A DNA stretch of 64,000 nt from CAYXLI01 sp964464925 (GTDB lineage: Bacteria > Acidobacteriota > Terriglobia > Bryobacterales > Bryobacteraceae), in NCBI GenBank assembly GCA_964464925.1, contig CAYXLI010000024.1:28549-92548 (forward strand), written 5' to 3'. Shown here piece after piece: positions 1 through 8,957 of this stretch. The number at the start of each line of letters is the position of its first letter. Position 1 is the first letter of the stretch. Both the position numbers and the translations under genes were made by a program. The notes below the pieces were generated by a model. It ran no database searches and had not been told where the DNA came from. It saw only the letters and a list, made by a program, of their open reading frames with translations.

Positions 1-803
1 ACCATGGTGGAGAGCATCTGATGGCGGTTCTGAGCCAGCTTGCGGCGTGCCGCCGGTACCAGGACCTCCTCCGCGTTCTCATCGCTCACATCGACATCCT
101 CGTTGAGACCGAATGACGTTTTGAAATCGGGCTTCGTATCCGGCGCGTTGTCCCGAACCTTGACTTTCGGGCTGTCCTCGGACTTATCGATCTCGAAATG
201 ACTCGGGTAACTCTGCACCACGTAGTCTCGCGCCTGGTTCTCCGTGATGTTGTCCACCATGAACTCATCCACCGTCCGGGCGACATTCGCGAGCAACGTC
301 GCAAACTGCTCGATTTGGATGTAGTTGGCGTGAATAATGGCGATGTATGTACCCTTGATCAGGTCCGCAACAAAGGTCGGGAACGCGATCGCGTTGAGCG
401 TTTCGCGCGTAATCTTGGCGATGTTCGACGCTGCTCGCGGAGCGAATTCCTCTGGCGGCTTTTCTTTGGGTTGCGTAGCCGGGCCCTGCGCCTGTTCCAT
501 CGCGGCGGGTTGCTCCACGCGCCTCCGTACCATCGGAGTCTGCCCGAGTTGCTTTGAGAGCGCCCAATCCTCCTGAACAAGCGCAGCAGTATATGCCGCA
601 ATCTTGGCCAGGTTGTCTTCCATCTCTTCGCGCCGTTCCGGCTTAAGTGAGTAATACGCGGGACTCGACTTAAGTAGGGCTCGTACCTGCGTCAACGCAA
701 GATCGCGCACGGCGGGACTCGGATGAACACCGTTCTCCGATGGTTCTTTCAGGAATGGTCCGGAGAGAGGCTCACGACTGATGTCCTGCTGCGAGGTCCT
801 CAT
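1..803 (-). CDS. Paralog A of a four-member unknown family (3' end outside window)
   Basis: Function unknown. The visible 267 residues share three blocks with the products at 800-2341, 3231-4460 and 10029-11261: an N-terminal helical block (QVRALL...IAAY), a central block containing FPTFV, LIKG, DFMVDN and QARD, and a block with VPAARRKLAQNR. It reads through position 1, so the C-terminal part is missing here. The ATG at 803 overlaps the TGA of the upstream gene (ATGA) and has GGAGG 7 bp upstream inside that gene, indicating translational coupling. It is closest to the 800-2341 product: both have a QTPMVR/QIPMVR motif just after the first block. No signal peptide or membrane segment is visible, so a cytoplasmic product is inferred. 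It is the last visible gene of the long operon starting at 13425. Confidence 0.85.
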   Translation of the reverse strand, partial: MRTSQQDISREPLSGPFLKEPSENGVHPSPAVRDLALTQVRALLKSSPAYYSLKPERREEMEDNLAKIAAYTAALVQEDWALSKQLGQTPMVRRRVEQPAAMEQAQGPATQPKEKPPEEFAPRAASNIAKITRETLNAIAFPTFVADLIKGTYIAIIHANYIQIEQFATLLANVARTVDEFMVDNITENQARDYVVQSYPSHFEIDKSEDSPKVKVRDNAPDTKPDFKTSFGLNEDVDVSDENAEEVLVPAARRKLAQNRHQMLSTM

Positions 804-2341
804 ACGGTTGCCTCCTTTCCGGCGCTGGAGTCTTCGCCGGCATCGTCCAATGACGTCTTGCCTTGATCCGGAGCAGACTTGTCTGCAGTTCCCTTGTCCT
901 TCGGGCTGGCGCTATCTCCTGCACTCGGCTTCTTGTCCGGAGCAGTCTTGGCGGGCGGTTTCGTGGAAGTATCCGGCTTCTTTTCGGCAGCCGCCGGCTT
1001 TTTCGCAGTAGGAGTATCTGCCTTCTTCTCTCCCTTTTTGTCCGCCTTTTCCTTGTCCGGATCCACATGCCGCTCCACCTTCGGCTTCATCGGTTCCTCA
1101 GGTAGCTTGGGCTTCGGCAGCTGAGAGCCGATCGGCGGTTGCGACGAACTGCTCTTCGGCCGCGGTTCCTGCTTGTATGGCTGCACGGTCTGGCCGACGG
1201 GCGGCGGCTCCGAAAAGGGAGCGTTCTTTTCCGGCACTGGCGTATTCGACTGGACCTTCGCAATGCCGTCATTGCGAAGGAACCGCTCCACGGGAAAATA
1301 ATCGCTCTTGAAGTGCAATTCGACTTCGCCGGTCAGGTCGGTATCGACGTGAATTTCATCGTCGCTATTCGCTCGCGTCGAGCTCACATAGGCGAACGAA
1401 GTTGACGCGGATACTGACCATGGGCCAAATCCGAAACTGCCTGCCGCGGCGACCCGGAAATCCATGTCCGTCGCATGTTCCTGGTGCAGGCGGTCCGTGG
1501 CATCGATGTGAAATCCCATTGTGGCCCGAATCTTTCCTCCCGTAATCACGATGCGGTTCACACCCATTAGCACCATCATCGAAAGCATCTGCAAGCGGTT
1601 CTCAGCCAACCGCCGGCGCGCCGCGGGTACGAGCGTGTCTTCGATCGAGTCCCCATCGAGCGATACATCGTCGTCAAGATGCAGGCTGGAACGAAAATTC
1701 GGCGGCGTCTTCTCATCCGCCCCCGATTTCGGACCGGCCTTCCCGTTGCGAACTTCGATATGATCCGGGTACGTCTGTTGCAGCCAATCACGCGCCTGAT
1801 CGTCAGATATGTTGTCGTCCATGAAGTCGTCGACTGTTTTCTGCACGTTGCCCAACAACGAGCCGAACTGCTCGAATTGTTGCGAATTTGCCTGCGTAAT
1901 CGCGTTGAAAGTACCGCGAATCAGGTCCGCCACAAATGCCGGAAACGCTACCGCTTTCAGCGTGTCGTGTGTAACCCGCGCCACCTGGCTTACCGCGGTG
2001 GTCTTCACGTCCTCCTGCGCTGTCGCGATTGGGCCCACGGCCAACTCGCGGTGCCGCACCATGGGAATCTGGCCGAGCCGCTCCGATTGCCAGCACACGT
2101 CCCGCACACACTCGGCCGCGTAGGAGGCGATGTTCACGACGTGCTCCTTCATGCGCTCCTGGTCGTCCTTCGGAAGTGCATGGAAAGCCGCGGCCGATGC
2201 CAGCAGGGCGTTCACTTGGCTGCGGACCAGGTCCTTGGTTGCGGCAGTAGGGCGAACTCCGTCTGGCGCTGGAGGTGATCGGAACGGTCCCATCAGCGGC
2301 GGCGGAACATTGCGTGGAATCGCCATCGCGGCAGAGGTCAT
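800..2341 (-). CDS. Paralog B of the unknown family, with charged Lys/Pro-rich tail
   Basis: 513 residues, function unknown. Family blocks lie at about 35-85 (helical), 127-192 (FPAFVADLIRG, DFMDDN, QARD, YP), 233-280 (VPAARRRLAENR, then MGVNRIVITGGKI and FHIDATD) and 330-355 (DLTGEVELHFKSDYFPVERF). Residues 365-513 are a low-complexity tail rich in K, P, E, D and S, probably disordered. The frame stays open upstream, but the ATG at 2341 is preferred because it forms an ATGA overlap with the stop of the 2338-3213 gene and the homologous sequence begins after it. No signal peptide. The shared blocks with three other operon genes point to one protein fold used four times, possibly as subunits of one assembly; this is inference. 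Confidence 0.85.
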   Translation of the reverse strand: MTSAAMAIPRNVPPPLMGPFRSPPAPDGVRPTAATKDLVRSQVNALLASAAAFHALPKDDQERMKEHVVNIASYAAECVRDVCWQSERLGQIPMVRHRELAVGPIATAQEDVKTTAVSQVARVTHDTLKAVAFPAFVADLIRGTFNAITQANSQQFEQFGSLLGNVQKTVDDFMDDNISDDQARDWLQQTYPDHIEVRNGKAGPKSGADEKTPPNFRSSLHLDDDVSLDGDSIEDTLVPAARRRLAENRLQMLSMMVLMGVNRIVITGGKIRATMGFHIDATDRLHQEHATDMDFRVAAAGSFGFGPWSVSASTSFAYVSSTRANSDDEIHVDTDLTGEVELHFKSDYFPVERFLRNDGIAKVQSNTPVPEKNAPFSEPPPVGQTVQPYKQEPRPKSSSSQPPIGSQLPKPKLPEEPMKPKVERHVDPDKEKADKKGEKKADTPTAKKPAAAEKKPDTSTKPPAKTAPDKKPSAGDSASPKDKGTADKSAPDQGKTSLDDAGEDSSAGKEATV

Positions 2342-3213
2342 GTCAGAAGCCCTCCGCCCGGCGCCGTGAGTCCGGTAGCCTGCAGCCACTGCGCCGCCGC
2401 GCTGAACACGCCGTCGCCTGCAGCAATTCGAAACAACACGCCTGTATTGCCGATCTGCCCCTGCACGCTTCCCAACCAGAGCAGCACCCGCTGGCCACCT
2501 TGTGCCCTTCGTATGTGCCGTCCGATATCCGGAGCCTCCGGACCGAGAATCTTGAGCACAGTGTTCCAAAGACCTCGTGTCTGAAAGGCCGAACCGATCC
2601 CCGGATCCGACAGCAGGTCCACCGCGCGGTGCAATTCCTGTTGGATAACGCGCGCTGCCGGTAATGCGTTGCCGAACTGCCGCTCCCCCAGGTTGAGTAG
2701 AAGTTGCGTAGCCGCTTCCCGGACCTGCTCCGCCTCCATATCGCCGCTGCCGAAGCCCGCATCCCGCGCGACGGCCATGCAGAGCGTCCCGAGAGAGCGC
2801 TCGAAATCGTGATTCACCAGCGTCCCCTGATCGTTCGTTGCCAGCTCTCCGATCCCGAACACCCTCGCAAAGATCTGGCCGCGATAGGACCGGTCGTACC
2901 AATGCTCCTTCATCATCTGGGCGAAGTCCTGGAGCTTGCCGGCCGCCTCGGTACTCACTACGGGCATGGTCGCCCTCTCCTGAGCCAATGCTTCCGCTAC
3001 CGGCAGCACTCCCGCCTGTTCCAACTCCGCCTGAAAGTAAAGCGCCGACAGCCACTGCATTGCTTCGGCGTTGGGAATGCTGGTGTCTCCCGGGCCTCCC
3101 ATCGGCGGTAGGTTGAGGTGCAAAGGATCGGGCGCCGCTACCATGCCGGTCGCGAACGACAGGCTCTCTGTGGCTAGTGACAGCGACCGGGCAAACTGTA
3201 TGTCCGCACTCAT
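2338..3213 (-). CDS. Unrecognised 291-aa operon protein
   Basis: I do not recognise this protein. It is soluble-looking, mostly helical by composition, with no signal peptide or membrane segment. A motif HWYDRSYRGQIFARVFG lies near the middle and the C-terminus is Gly/Ala-rich. It is not obviously related to the four-paralog family on either side. The ATG at 3213 has GAGG a few bases upstream, and the stop overlaps the start of the next gene as ATGA. The gene upstream ends 17 bp before. Its position between two paralogs suggests it works with them. Confidence 0.8.
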   Translation of the reverse strand: MSADIQFARSLSLATESLSFATGMVAAPDPLHLNLPPMGGPGDTSIPNAEAMQWLSALYFQAELEQAGVLPVAEALAQERATMPVVSTEAAGKLQDFAQMMKEHWYDRSYRGQIFARVFGIGELATNDQGTLVNHDFERSLGTLCMAVARDAGFGSGDMEAEQVREAATQLLLNLGERQFGNALPAARVIQQELHRAVDLLSDPGIGSAFQTRGLWNTVLKILGPEAPDIGRHIRRAQGGQRVLLWLGSVQGQIGNTGVLFRIAAGDGVFSAAAQWLQATGLTAPGGGLLT

Positions 3214-3230
3214 GCATCCTCAACCCTTGC

Positions 3231-4460
3231 CTACTTCGTTGCTCCCGTTGCGGGCGTCGTTGTTGCTGTACCGGCACCCGGCAGAATCGCAGCCGCACCC
3301 GGAGCCTTTTCGCGAATCGCCTGCAACTGCATTACATCGACCATCCTTTCCATTGGGAAGTAGTCGCTCTTGAAATTCACATTTACCTTGCCGGCAAGCT
3401 TCACGTGCATGTCGATCTTGCCTTGCGAGTCTTCGCTGCGTGCGGTGGACACGGTAAGGTTTACCGATTCGTCGTCGTATTGGCCCTTGTACCAATACTT
3501 CCCGCTGCTGCTGCTATCGCCGCCGAAGATTGAGCCGAAGAGCCCGCCGTCGCTACTCTTGTTTTCGTAGCCGGATTCGCCGGAATAGGTTTCGGAGAAC
3601 TGGGTTCCACCGAATGTGCCGGTCTTGCTCTGCTTACGCCGGAGCGCATCCTTGGTGTTGACGTCAAACAGTACGCTCGCCTCGATGTGGCCGTCGGTTA
3701 CCACCAGTCGATTCACACCCATCATCACCATGGTTGCGAGCAACTGCTGCCTGTCGAGCGCCATCCGGCGGCGCACCGCGGGCACAAGGGTGTTCTCGAT
3801 AGTGTCGTTGTCGATCGTTGTGTTCGCGGGCTTAGGCAGTCCAAGATCCTTGAAGAAGTCGGGCATGTTGCTGTCGTCGGCGGCCTCGTTTTTCTGTAGT
3901 TTCGGCCCGTCGTCTTCGAACCCGAGTTGGAATTGTCCCGGGTATTTATTCATCAGATGATCGCGTGCGTTATTCGTGGTGACGTTGTCCTTCATGAAAT
4001 CCTCCACGGATTTGGCCACGTTCTTCACGAGTTCCGCGTACGCATTCAATTGCTGCATGTGATTGCTATTAATCGCAGTGAACACGCCGTCGATCAAGCC
4101 GCTTACAAACTTCGGAAAATCGACGGTGCTGACGAACTGCTTCAGCTGTTCGCTCCCTTCTCTCGCGAAGACCGCGCCGCTGGCCTTCATCTTGTCTTGC
4201 GCCGTCTGGCCGAAGTCGTCCTTGGTGAGATCTGTAAAGTCTTTGGCCGCGCCGGCCCGGTCTGCGAGAGTCACCGCTTCAGGCTTGGTCGTACCGTCTT
4301 CGCCGCCGAGAATATAAGCAAGTGCAGTCACCGTGTCCTTCGCCACTGCCTTGCGCTGCTCCTCCGGAAGTTCCAGGAATCGTGGATTCTTCAGCAGACG
4401 CTCTTTCACTTGTGCCCGCACGACCGGCAGGATTTCGGACCTGTTCATCACGTTTCCCAT
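3231..4460 (-). CDS. Paralog C of the unknown family
   Basis: 409 residues, function unknown. It carries all family blocks: N-terminal helices (VRAQVKERLL), FPKFVSGLIDG, DFMKDN, NARDHL, a short MPDFFKDLGL motif shared with paralog D, VPAVRRRMALDRQQ, MGVNRLVVTDG and VNFKSDYFPMER. A Gly/Ser/Tyr-rich insert (about residues 295-335) and a Pro/Ala/Thr-rich C-terminus are probably disordered. The ATG at 4460 is preceded by AGGAGG at good spacing, so the start is secure. The gene upstream ends 9 bp before, consistent with one transcript. In blocks and length it pairs best with paralog D (10029-11261), while A and B form a second pair, so at least two rounds of duplication are inferred. Confidence 0.85.
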   Translation of the reverse strand: MGNVMNRSEILPVVRAQVKERLLKNPRFLELPEEQRKAVAKDTVTALAYILGGEDGTTKPEAVTLADRAGAAKDFTDLTKDDFGQTAQDKMKASGAVFAREGSEQLKQFVSTVDFPKFVSGLIDGVFTAINSNHMQQLNAYAELVKNVAKSVEDFMKDNVTTNNARDHLMNKYPGQFQLGFEDDGPKLQKNEAADDSNMPDFFKDLGLPKPANTTIDNDTIENTLVPAVRRRMALDRQQLLATMVMMGVNRLVVTDGHIEASVLFDVNTKDALRRKQSKTGTFGGTQFSETYSGESGYENKSSDGGLFGSIFGGDSSSSGKYWYKGQYDDESVNLTVSTARSEDSQGKIDMHVKLAGKVNVNFKSDYFPMERMVDVMQLQAIREKAPGAAAILPGAGTATTTPATGATK

Positions 4461-4469
4461 GTAGCCTCC

Positions 4470-5537
4470 TCAGGCCCGCGCGGCCGTGGCGCCATTCTTA
4501 CCGTTGGGCGCCACTGTGCTCGTGTTCGGCTGTGCGTCGCTGTGTTCCGGAGCACCATCTAGAACGTACGGCCGCAAATAGAGAGCGACGCGCGCCGGTA
4601 GATTTGGCCGCACGATGATCGATAGCACTGTCACGCTTCCCGGACCGGGGAAGCCGTCCGGCGTGAGCGCCATCAACCATCTATCCAGTGACCGGGTGCT
4701 TTCCGGCCTCTCCGTCATTTGCATCTTCAGCAGCGGCAGAAGCCGCTCAGGAGGGTCGGGAAGTGCGTCGAGGTTGATATCCAGGCGCATTTCCACACCG
4801 AAGCGGGAAGGCCGCAGTGTTAGTGTCGCGGTATCCGGCGGCAACACAAACCGCGCCCCCATCAGAAACGCCGCGGTCGTCATCAGGCTGGAATGCTGGT
4901 CGCCGAGCCCGAGTTCGTCCATCAACGGCTGCAGTCCGCTGAGCGGCAGAGCCCGATCGATACTGAACGTGACCTGCTGTGTTCCCGAAGATCGCCCGCA
5001 GCGAATCGTACTGAGGAACGGCCGTGCACCCGGCAGGAACTCCATGGCCGTCCGGGCTAGCCGTCCAAGTGCTGGTGGAAGCGCATCGGACAGGTCCGGC
5101 CCCCACTCGTAGCAAACGTGCGCCTCGCGAATTCCGTCCCGGTCGAGTGAGCTTCCGAACGAGGCTCCCCACTTCATATGCCTCCGCCCGCCGCTCACGG
5201 GCTCGGCGCGGCCGTCCAGCCAATACCGCGCTTCGGGCCCGAAGTGCTGGCTCACGATGTCGCCCATTGCGTGTGTCGCCAGATCCAGTCGGTCTAGCGC
5301 GGAGACGCGCGGACCGCCGGGCTCTATATCGAGAGCCAGGCTGTCCGACGCGATCTCACTGAAGTTGGTCTCCAGAGCGCGGTGGGTCCGGGCCTCACGG
5401 TCCCCCACCGGATAACTCAGCGACGCATCGAGCACGTCGCTGATAGGCCGCACGCGCGCCGGGCTCGTCGTCCCGAGCTGAAGTGCGGCATCGTGCAGGA
5501 GTCGTTTTGCGGCTTGTGCCGCTGTCGGCTCTCTCAT
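4470..5537 (-). CDS. Unrecognised 355-aa operon protein
   Basis: I cannot name this protein. It has no signal peptide and no membrane segment. The middle and C-terminal parts alternate beta-like stretches (REAHVCYEW, QQVTFSIDR, TLTLRPSRFGVEMRLDI, TVLSIIVR, ARVALYLRPYV) separated by helices. The length and repeated strand-helix pattern loosely recall ABBA-barrel prenyltransferases, but no diagnostic residue was identified, so this is only a suggestion for a profile search. The ATG at 5537 has AGGAGG upstream. It lies 31 bp after the 664-aa gene and 9 bp before paralog C. Confidence 0.75.
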   Translation of the reverse strand: MREPTAAQAAKRLLHDAALQLGTTSPARVRPISDVLDASLSYPVGDREARTHRALETNFSEIASDSLALDIEPGGPRVSALDRLDLATHAMGDIVSQHFGPEARYWLDGRAEPVSGGRRHMKWGASFGSSLDRDGIREAHVCYEWGPDLSDALPPALGRLARTAMEFLPGARPFLSTIRCGRSSGTQQVTFSIDRALPLSGLQPLMDELGLGDQHSSLMTTAAFLMGARFVLPPDTATLTLRPSRFGVEMRLDINLDALPDPPERLLPLLKMQMTERPESTRSLDRWLMALTPDGFPGPGSVTVLSIIVRPNLPARVALYLRPYVLDGAPEHSDAQPNTSTVAPNGKNGATAARA

Positions 5538-5568
5538 ACCGGTTCCTCCTTTTTTCGCGCTCTTCGGC

Positions 5569-7563
5569 TTATGCTGTGAACGCGCCGGGCAGCATCTGTT
5601 TCAATTGCGCAATGGAAGGCGTCTGTCCCTGTGACACCATTTCTTTCAGCTTGTCGAGTCCTGCCCCGGCCGCGCCATTCGCGCTCGCCGCCGGAGAGAT
5701 GCCGCCGAGAGCCGGAATGCTGGACATGTAGTCCTCGGCAACAGGCTTGGAGTACTGATCGATCTGGGTATCGCCAATCGCGTTGACGGCCAGGTAAAGT
5801 TGGGTCTGGCGGAATAGTTCGTCGCGGTCCGCCGCCGATATGCCTGATACGGGTTGCCCGTTGTTGATGGCAATTGACGGATCGGGGAATAGCGGGACGC
5901 GCGAGGAAGCGAGCCACACCGTCGGATATTTCGCCACGATATCCAAAATTGCTTTGCCGGATTCCGCCATACGCCGCAGTCGCGGGATATCAGGGGCCTT
6001 CCCGAAGTCCGCAATGCATACCCGTTCAATCACCTGGTATGGAGAGCCGACGCCGAAGATGGTCTGGACGCCCTGCAGCCGCAACATGTCGAGCGCCTTA
6101 CTGGCGTCCGCATTGATACGGCGCGCCGCGAAATGAGGGTTCCCCCACGCATACAGCGACATGTTCGCAGCCAGCGCGTGTCCCGCTTGCCGCACATTTT
6201 CCATCGTGATCGCCATGTTGCGAGTACTGTTCCCATTTGCGGGGTTAAGGAATAGCGAGCTGATCCGGCTCTGGCGGTCCAATTCAGCCACGCTCCCAAG
6301 GAAGCGGTTCATGATATCCATGAAGTGCGTGTTGGGTTGAACGTCTCTGGGCACCTCTCCCCCGGTGACGCCGAGCAATCGGCTGTAAACGCTCCGCCGC
6401 TCGGGTTCAGTCATCCGCAGGTACCTGGTAAAGTGCCAGTCATCCAGAGCACGTCCGGCGGCGTCGAACCCGGTCGGCGTGGTCCCGCTCTGATGGTCGG
6501 CCACTATGCGCTCGATTGTGTAGAACAGCCGCATCTCCTCGAGCCAATACAGCGCGAATACGGCCGAGAAGGCCCGCATGTTGTCGCCGCTGATCTCATT
6601 CACACTGTCGCCATCATCGCTGATCGATAGGTCCAGTGATTCGAACGGCGGCGTTCCCGCGACATATTGGTCCATCCCGATCCGCACCTGCGAGGCGAAG
6701 TTCTGATGTCCAAAGGGCACTTCGCCGGCGTTCGCGATCACGTAACGGGATACTGCAGCGAACTGCTGAAACAGCAGGGTGGAATCGGCCTGGAACTGCA
6801 CCATGATGTCGGCCACCTTGCTGTAGAGCACCCGGTTCTTCACCGGATCTCCGTTGACATCGATCGTCTGGCGCAACGCTTCCTGCCAGACTTTCAGGAG
6901 ACTGTCATTGAAGCCTGAAGCCGTGGGGTCGAACACCTGGTCCAGCAGCAGCATACCTTTGATCACCGCGTACATGTCGGCGTTCGCAGGATCGTTTTTT
7001 GCCAAACCAAGATTGCCATCGAGTTGACTTTCGACGGCACTCTCCCAAGCGGCCCGCTGAAAACTCGAAGGCAGGCCGCGTGAATCAATATCGAACTTGT
7101 GATCAGCCATTATGTTCTCCTCGCTGGCGCTCAATCCCGCCAGCACCTTTTCGAGCAAGCTTCGGTCTGACGCGCTTGCTTGGCCCAGCCTGTCGCGAAC
7201 CGCCGCGTCAAGCACCTTGGATCGTTCCGAAGAGGACATCCCCCCTAAACGATCCCGAATCCTGGCAAGCCTTTTCTCGGCCAATCCATCCGGCTGCGGC
7301 AGCTTGGAAAGGATCCCGTCCATGCCCAGCCGCTCGCGCAAAAGGCCGAGCAGGCGTTCGGCGGGCGGCCCTCGCAACGAGTGTCTTTGGGCCAACCGCG
7401 CATCTTTCTGAATCTTTCGGACCTCAGACTCCGACTCTCTCGCAAGCATCGCCGCGATCATGCTGGAAAGGGCTGGGGCGTGCTGTGCCGCTTCTCCAAT
7501 GCCCGCTTCCGCGAGGAAACCCTGTGAGGCCACTTCGGTGAGGATGTTTACTGTGTTCTGCAT
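5569..7563 (-). CDS. Unrecognised 664-aa operon protein, possible internal start
   Basis: Function unknown. The first 150 residues are a charged helical region (many R, E, L, A). From about residue 152 the sequence changes to a longer globular part with WQEAL, YWLEEMRLFYTIERI, WHFTRYLRM and GSPYQVIERV, ending in a Gly/Ala-rich tail. The start at 7563 lies 11 bp after the subtilase stop; the frame is open further upstream but would overlap the protease. Inside the frame, ATG at 7110 is preceded by GAGGAG at ideal spacing exactly where the composition changes, so a second 513-aa product could be made. No signal peptide or membrane helix is visible. Confidence 0.75.
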   Translation of the reverse strand: MQNTVNILTEVASQGFLAEAGIGEAAQHAPALSSMIAAMLARESESEVRKIQKDARLAQRHSLRGPPAERLLGLLRERLGMDGILSKLPQPDGLAEKRLARIRDRLGGMSSSERSKVLDAAVRDRLGQASASDRSLLEKVLAGLSASEENIMADHKFDIDSRGLPSSFQRAAWESAVESQLDGNLGLAKNDPANADMYAVIKGMLLLDQVFDPTASGFNDSLLKVWQEALRQTIDVNGDPVKNRVLYSKVADIMVQFQADSTLLFQQFAAVSRYVIANAGEVPFGHQNFASQVRIGMDQYVAGTPPFESLDLSISDDGDSVNEISGDNMRAFSAVFALYWLEEMRLFYTIERIVADHQSGTTPTGFDAAGRALDDWHFTRYLRMTEPERRSVYSRLLGVTGGEVPRDVQPNTHFMDIMNRFLGSVAELDRQSRISSLFLNPANGNSTRNMAITMENVRQAGHALAANMSLYAWGNPHFAARRINADASKALDMLRLQGVQTIFGVGSPYQVIERVCIADFGKAPDIPRLRRMAESGKAILDIVAKYPTVWLASSRVPLFPDPSIAINNGQPVSGISAADRDELFRQTQLYLAVNAIGDTQIDQYSKPVAEDYMSSIPALGGISPAASANGAAGAGLDKLKEMVSQGQTPSIAQLKQMLPGAFTA

Positions 7564-7574
7564 AGCCACTCCGT

Positions 7575-8957
7575 TCAGTTCCGCCTTCGCGATTCGAGCC
7601 ACGCATCCAAGCGCCGCAGAGCTGCCAGTGCGTCCACCAGTCCATGACCGGTTTCTTCTGAGAATCCATCCCGCGCTAGCGGCCGCGCGGTCTCCGTCAA
7701 AATCTGCTTCACCAAAACACCGTTGACCTCGTGTCCATGTTTGCGGGCGCGCCCGACCATGAGCGCCGCGACGCCGGAGACAAAAGGCGAGGCGAACGAC
7801 GTTCCGCTGCCCACGCGGTATCCACGCCGTGCCAGCCCCCAAATGTCCTCGCCCGGTGCGCACACCGCCAAGTGCGGACCATAAGAACTGAATGCAGAGC
7901 GCTGATCGCGCGCATCGACCGAACCGACAGCAATCACCTCCGGCCACGCCGCCGGATAGTATTGCTCCCTGTCTCCCTTATTGCCCGCCGCTGCTACGAG
8001 CGTGCACCCATAGTGCATCGCATAGTCGATCACCCGGCGATGCGGCGGAGGATCTCCCTGCGCTAGCGCCGATGTGGGCGTTCCGAAGCTCATATTCAGA
8101 ACCTCGGCCCCAAGGTCAACTGCCGCCTTACATCCGGCGTCGATATCCGTGTTCGCCCCCACTCCGAAACGTGTCCCATGGGGCTCCCGCCGGGCCGCCG
8201 CCAACACTCGGATGGGCAGCAGAAGCGCCCTACCGGCCACGCCTTTCGGAATGCGCCAGCCCTGCGCGCCGAGAATGCCCGCTACCATCGAGCCATGCCC
8301 GACGTAATCCACAGGATTGAAATCGGGTCCCCAACTGTCCCCCACGAGTTCCAACCCGTCACTCAATGAGCCGATGCCCAGATCTACCGTGTTGTAGCCG
8401 GCAAGGCACTTCCGCTGCAGTTCCGGATGGCCCAATGAAACACCGGTATCCACCACGCCTACTGTCACGTCTTCGTCGTTCTGCTCCAGTGCGTGCGCCT
8501 CCGGAATGCGAATCCGCTCGTACGGTTCGGCCGCGTCATGCTCGTCGAATCCGGCAGGCTTGGCCATTGCCGGCGCCGCGGCCGGCGTAGTAGCCAGCGT
8601 TTGAATGGCGGCGGCCTCTACGATCGCAAGATCTCGAAGCGCATTCCGTACATCCGCCGAGCGCTCGGGATCGGCGATCTCCAGCCGGTAGGTCCGCGAA
8701 ATCCCAAGATTCTCCTCCAGTTCATCGAAGTGCAGATGATGCTCGCCTGGGCGTCCGAGCCCATAGCGGGACGCATAGACGCACGCGGTCCGCGCTCCGC
8801 CGCCCCATTTCTGTATTGCTTTGTCGAGCGGCCCGCGGTCCAGGCGCGATACGGCTCGCCCGGCTCCGAGGACCACGTCCAACTGACTAGGCACGTGTTC
8901 CAGCGCCTCGCCGGTGCGCAGAGTGACGGTGAGATGGCCCGGCCACGTGAAGGTCAT
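7575..8957 (-). CDS. Subtilisin-like serine peptidase (S8) with N-terminal prodomain
   Basis: 460 residues, serine endopeptidase of family S8. Catalytic triad Asp170 (VVDTG), His221 (GHGSMVAG) and Ser387 (GTSFASP), with oxyanion Asn326 (AAAGN), are all present, so it should be active. Residues 1-150 form a separate domain; its RTYRLEIADPERS followed by a helix and TLATTP resembles an I9-type inhibitory prodomain. There is no signal peptide, unlike secreted subtilases, so the protease either acts inside the cell or leaves by a route that does not use an N-terminal signal. Its ATG overlaps the stop of the preceding gene (ATGA). A role in processing the operon's own proteins is inference. Confidence 0.95.
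   Translation of the reverse strand: MTFTWPGHLTVTLRTGEALEHVPSQLDVVLGAGRAVSRLDRGPLDKAIQKWGGGARTACVYASRYGLGRPGEHHLHFDELEENLGISRTYRLEIADPERSADVRNALRDLAIVEAAAIQTLATTPAAAPAMAKPAGFDEHDAAEPYERIRIPEAHALEQNDEDVTVGVVDTGVSLGHPELQRKCLAGYNTVDLGIGSLSDGLELVGDSWGPDFNPVDYVGHGSMVAGILGAQGWRIPKGVAGRALLLPIRVLAAARREPHGTRFGVGANTDIDAGCKAAVDLGAEVLNMSFGTPTSALAQGDPPPHRRVIDYAMHYGCTLVAAAGNKGDREQYYPAAWPEVIAVGSVDARDQRSAFSSYGPHLAVCAPGEDIWGLARRGYRVGSGTSFASPFVSGVAALMVGRARKHGHEVNGVLVKQILTETARPLARDGFSEETGHGLVDALAALRRLDAWLESRRRN

Noticed and set aside
7564..7947. Upstream extension of the 664-aa frame
   Set aside because: It lies inside the subtilase gene, whose catalytic motifs are encoded in the other frame.
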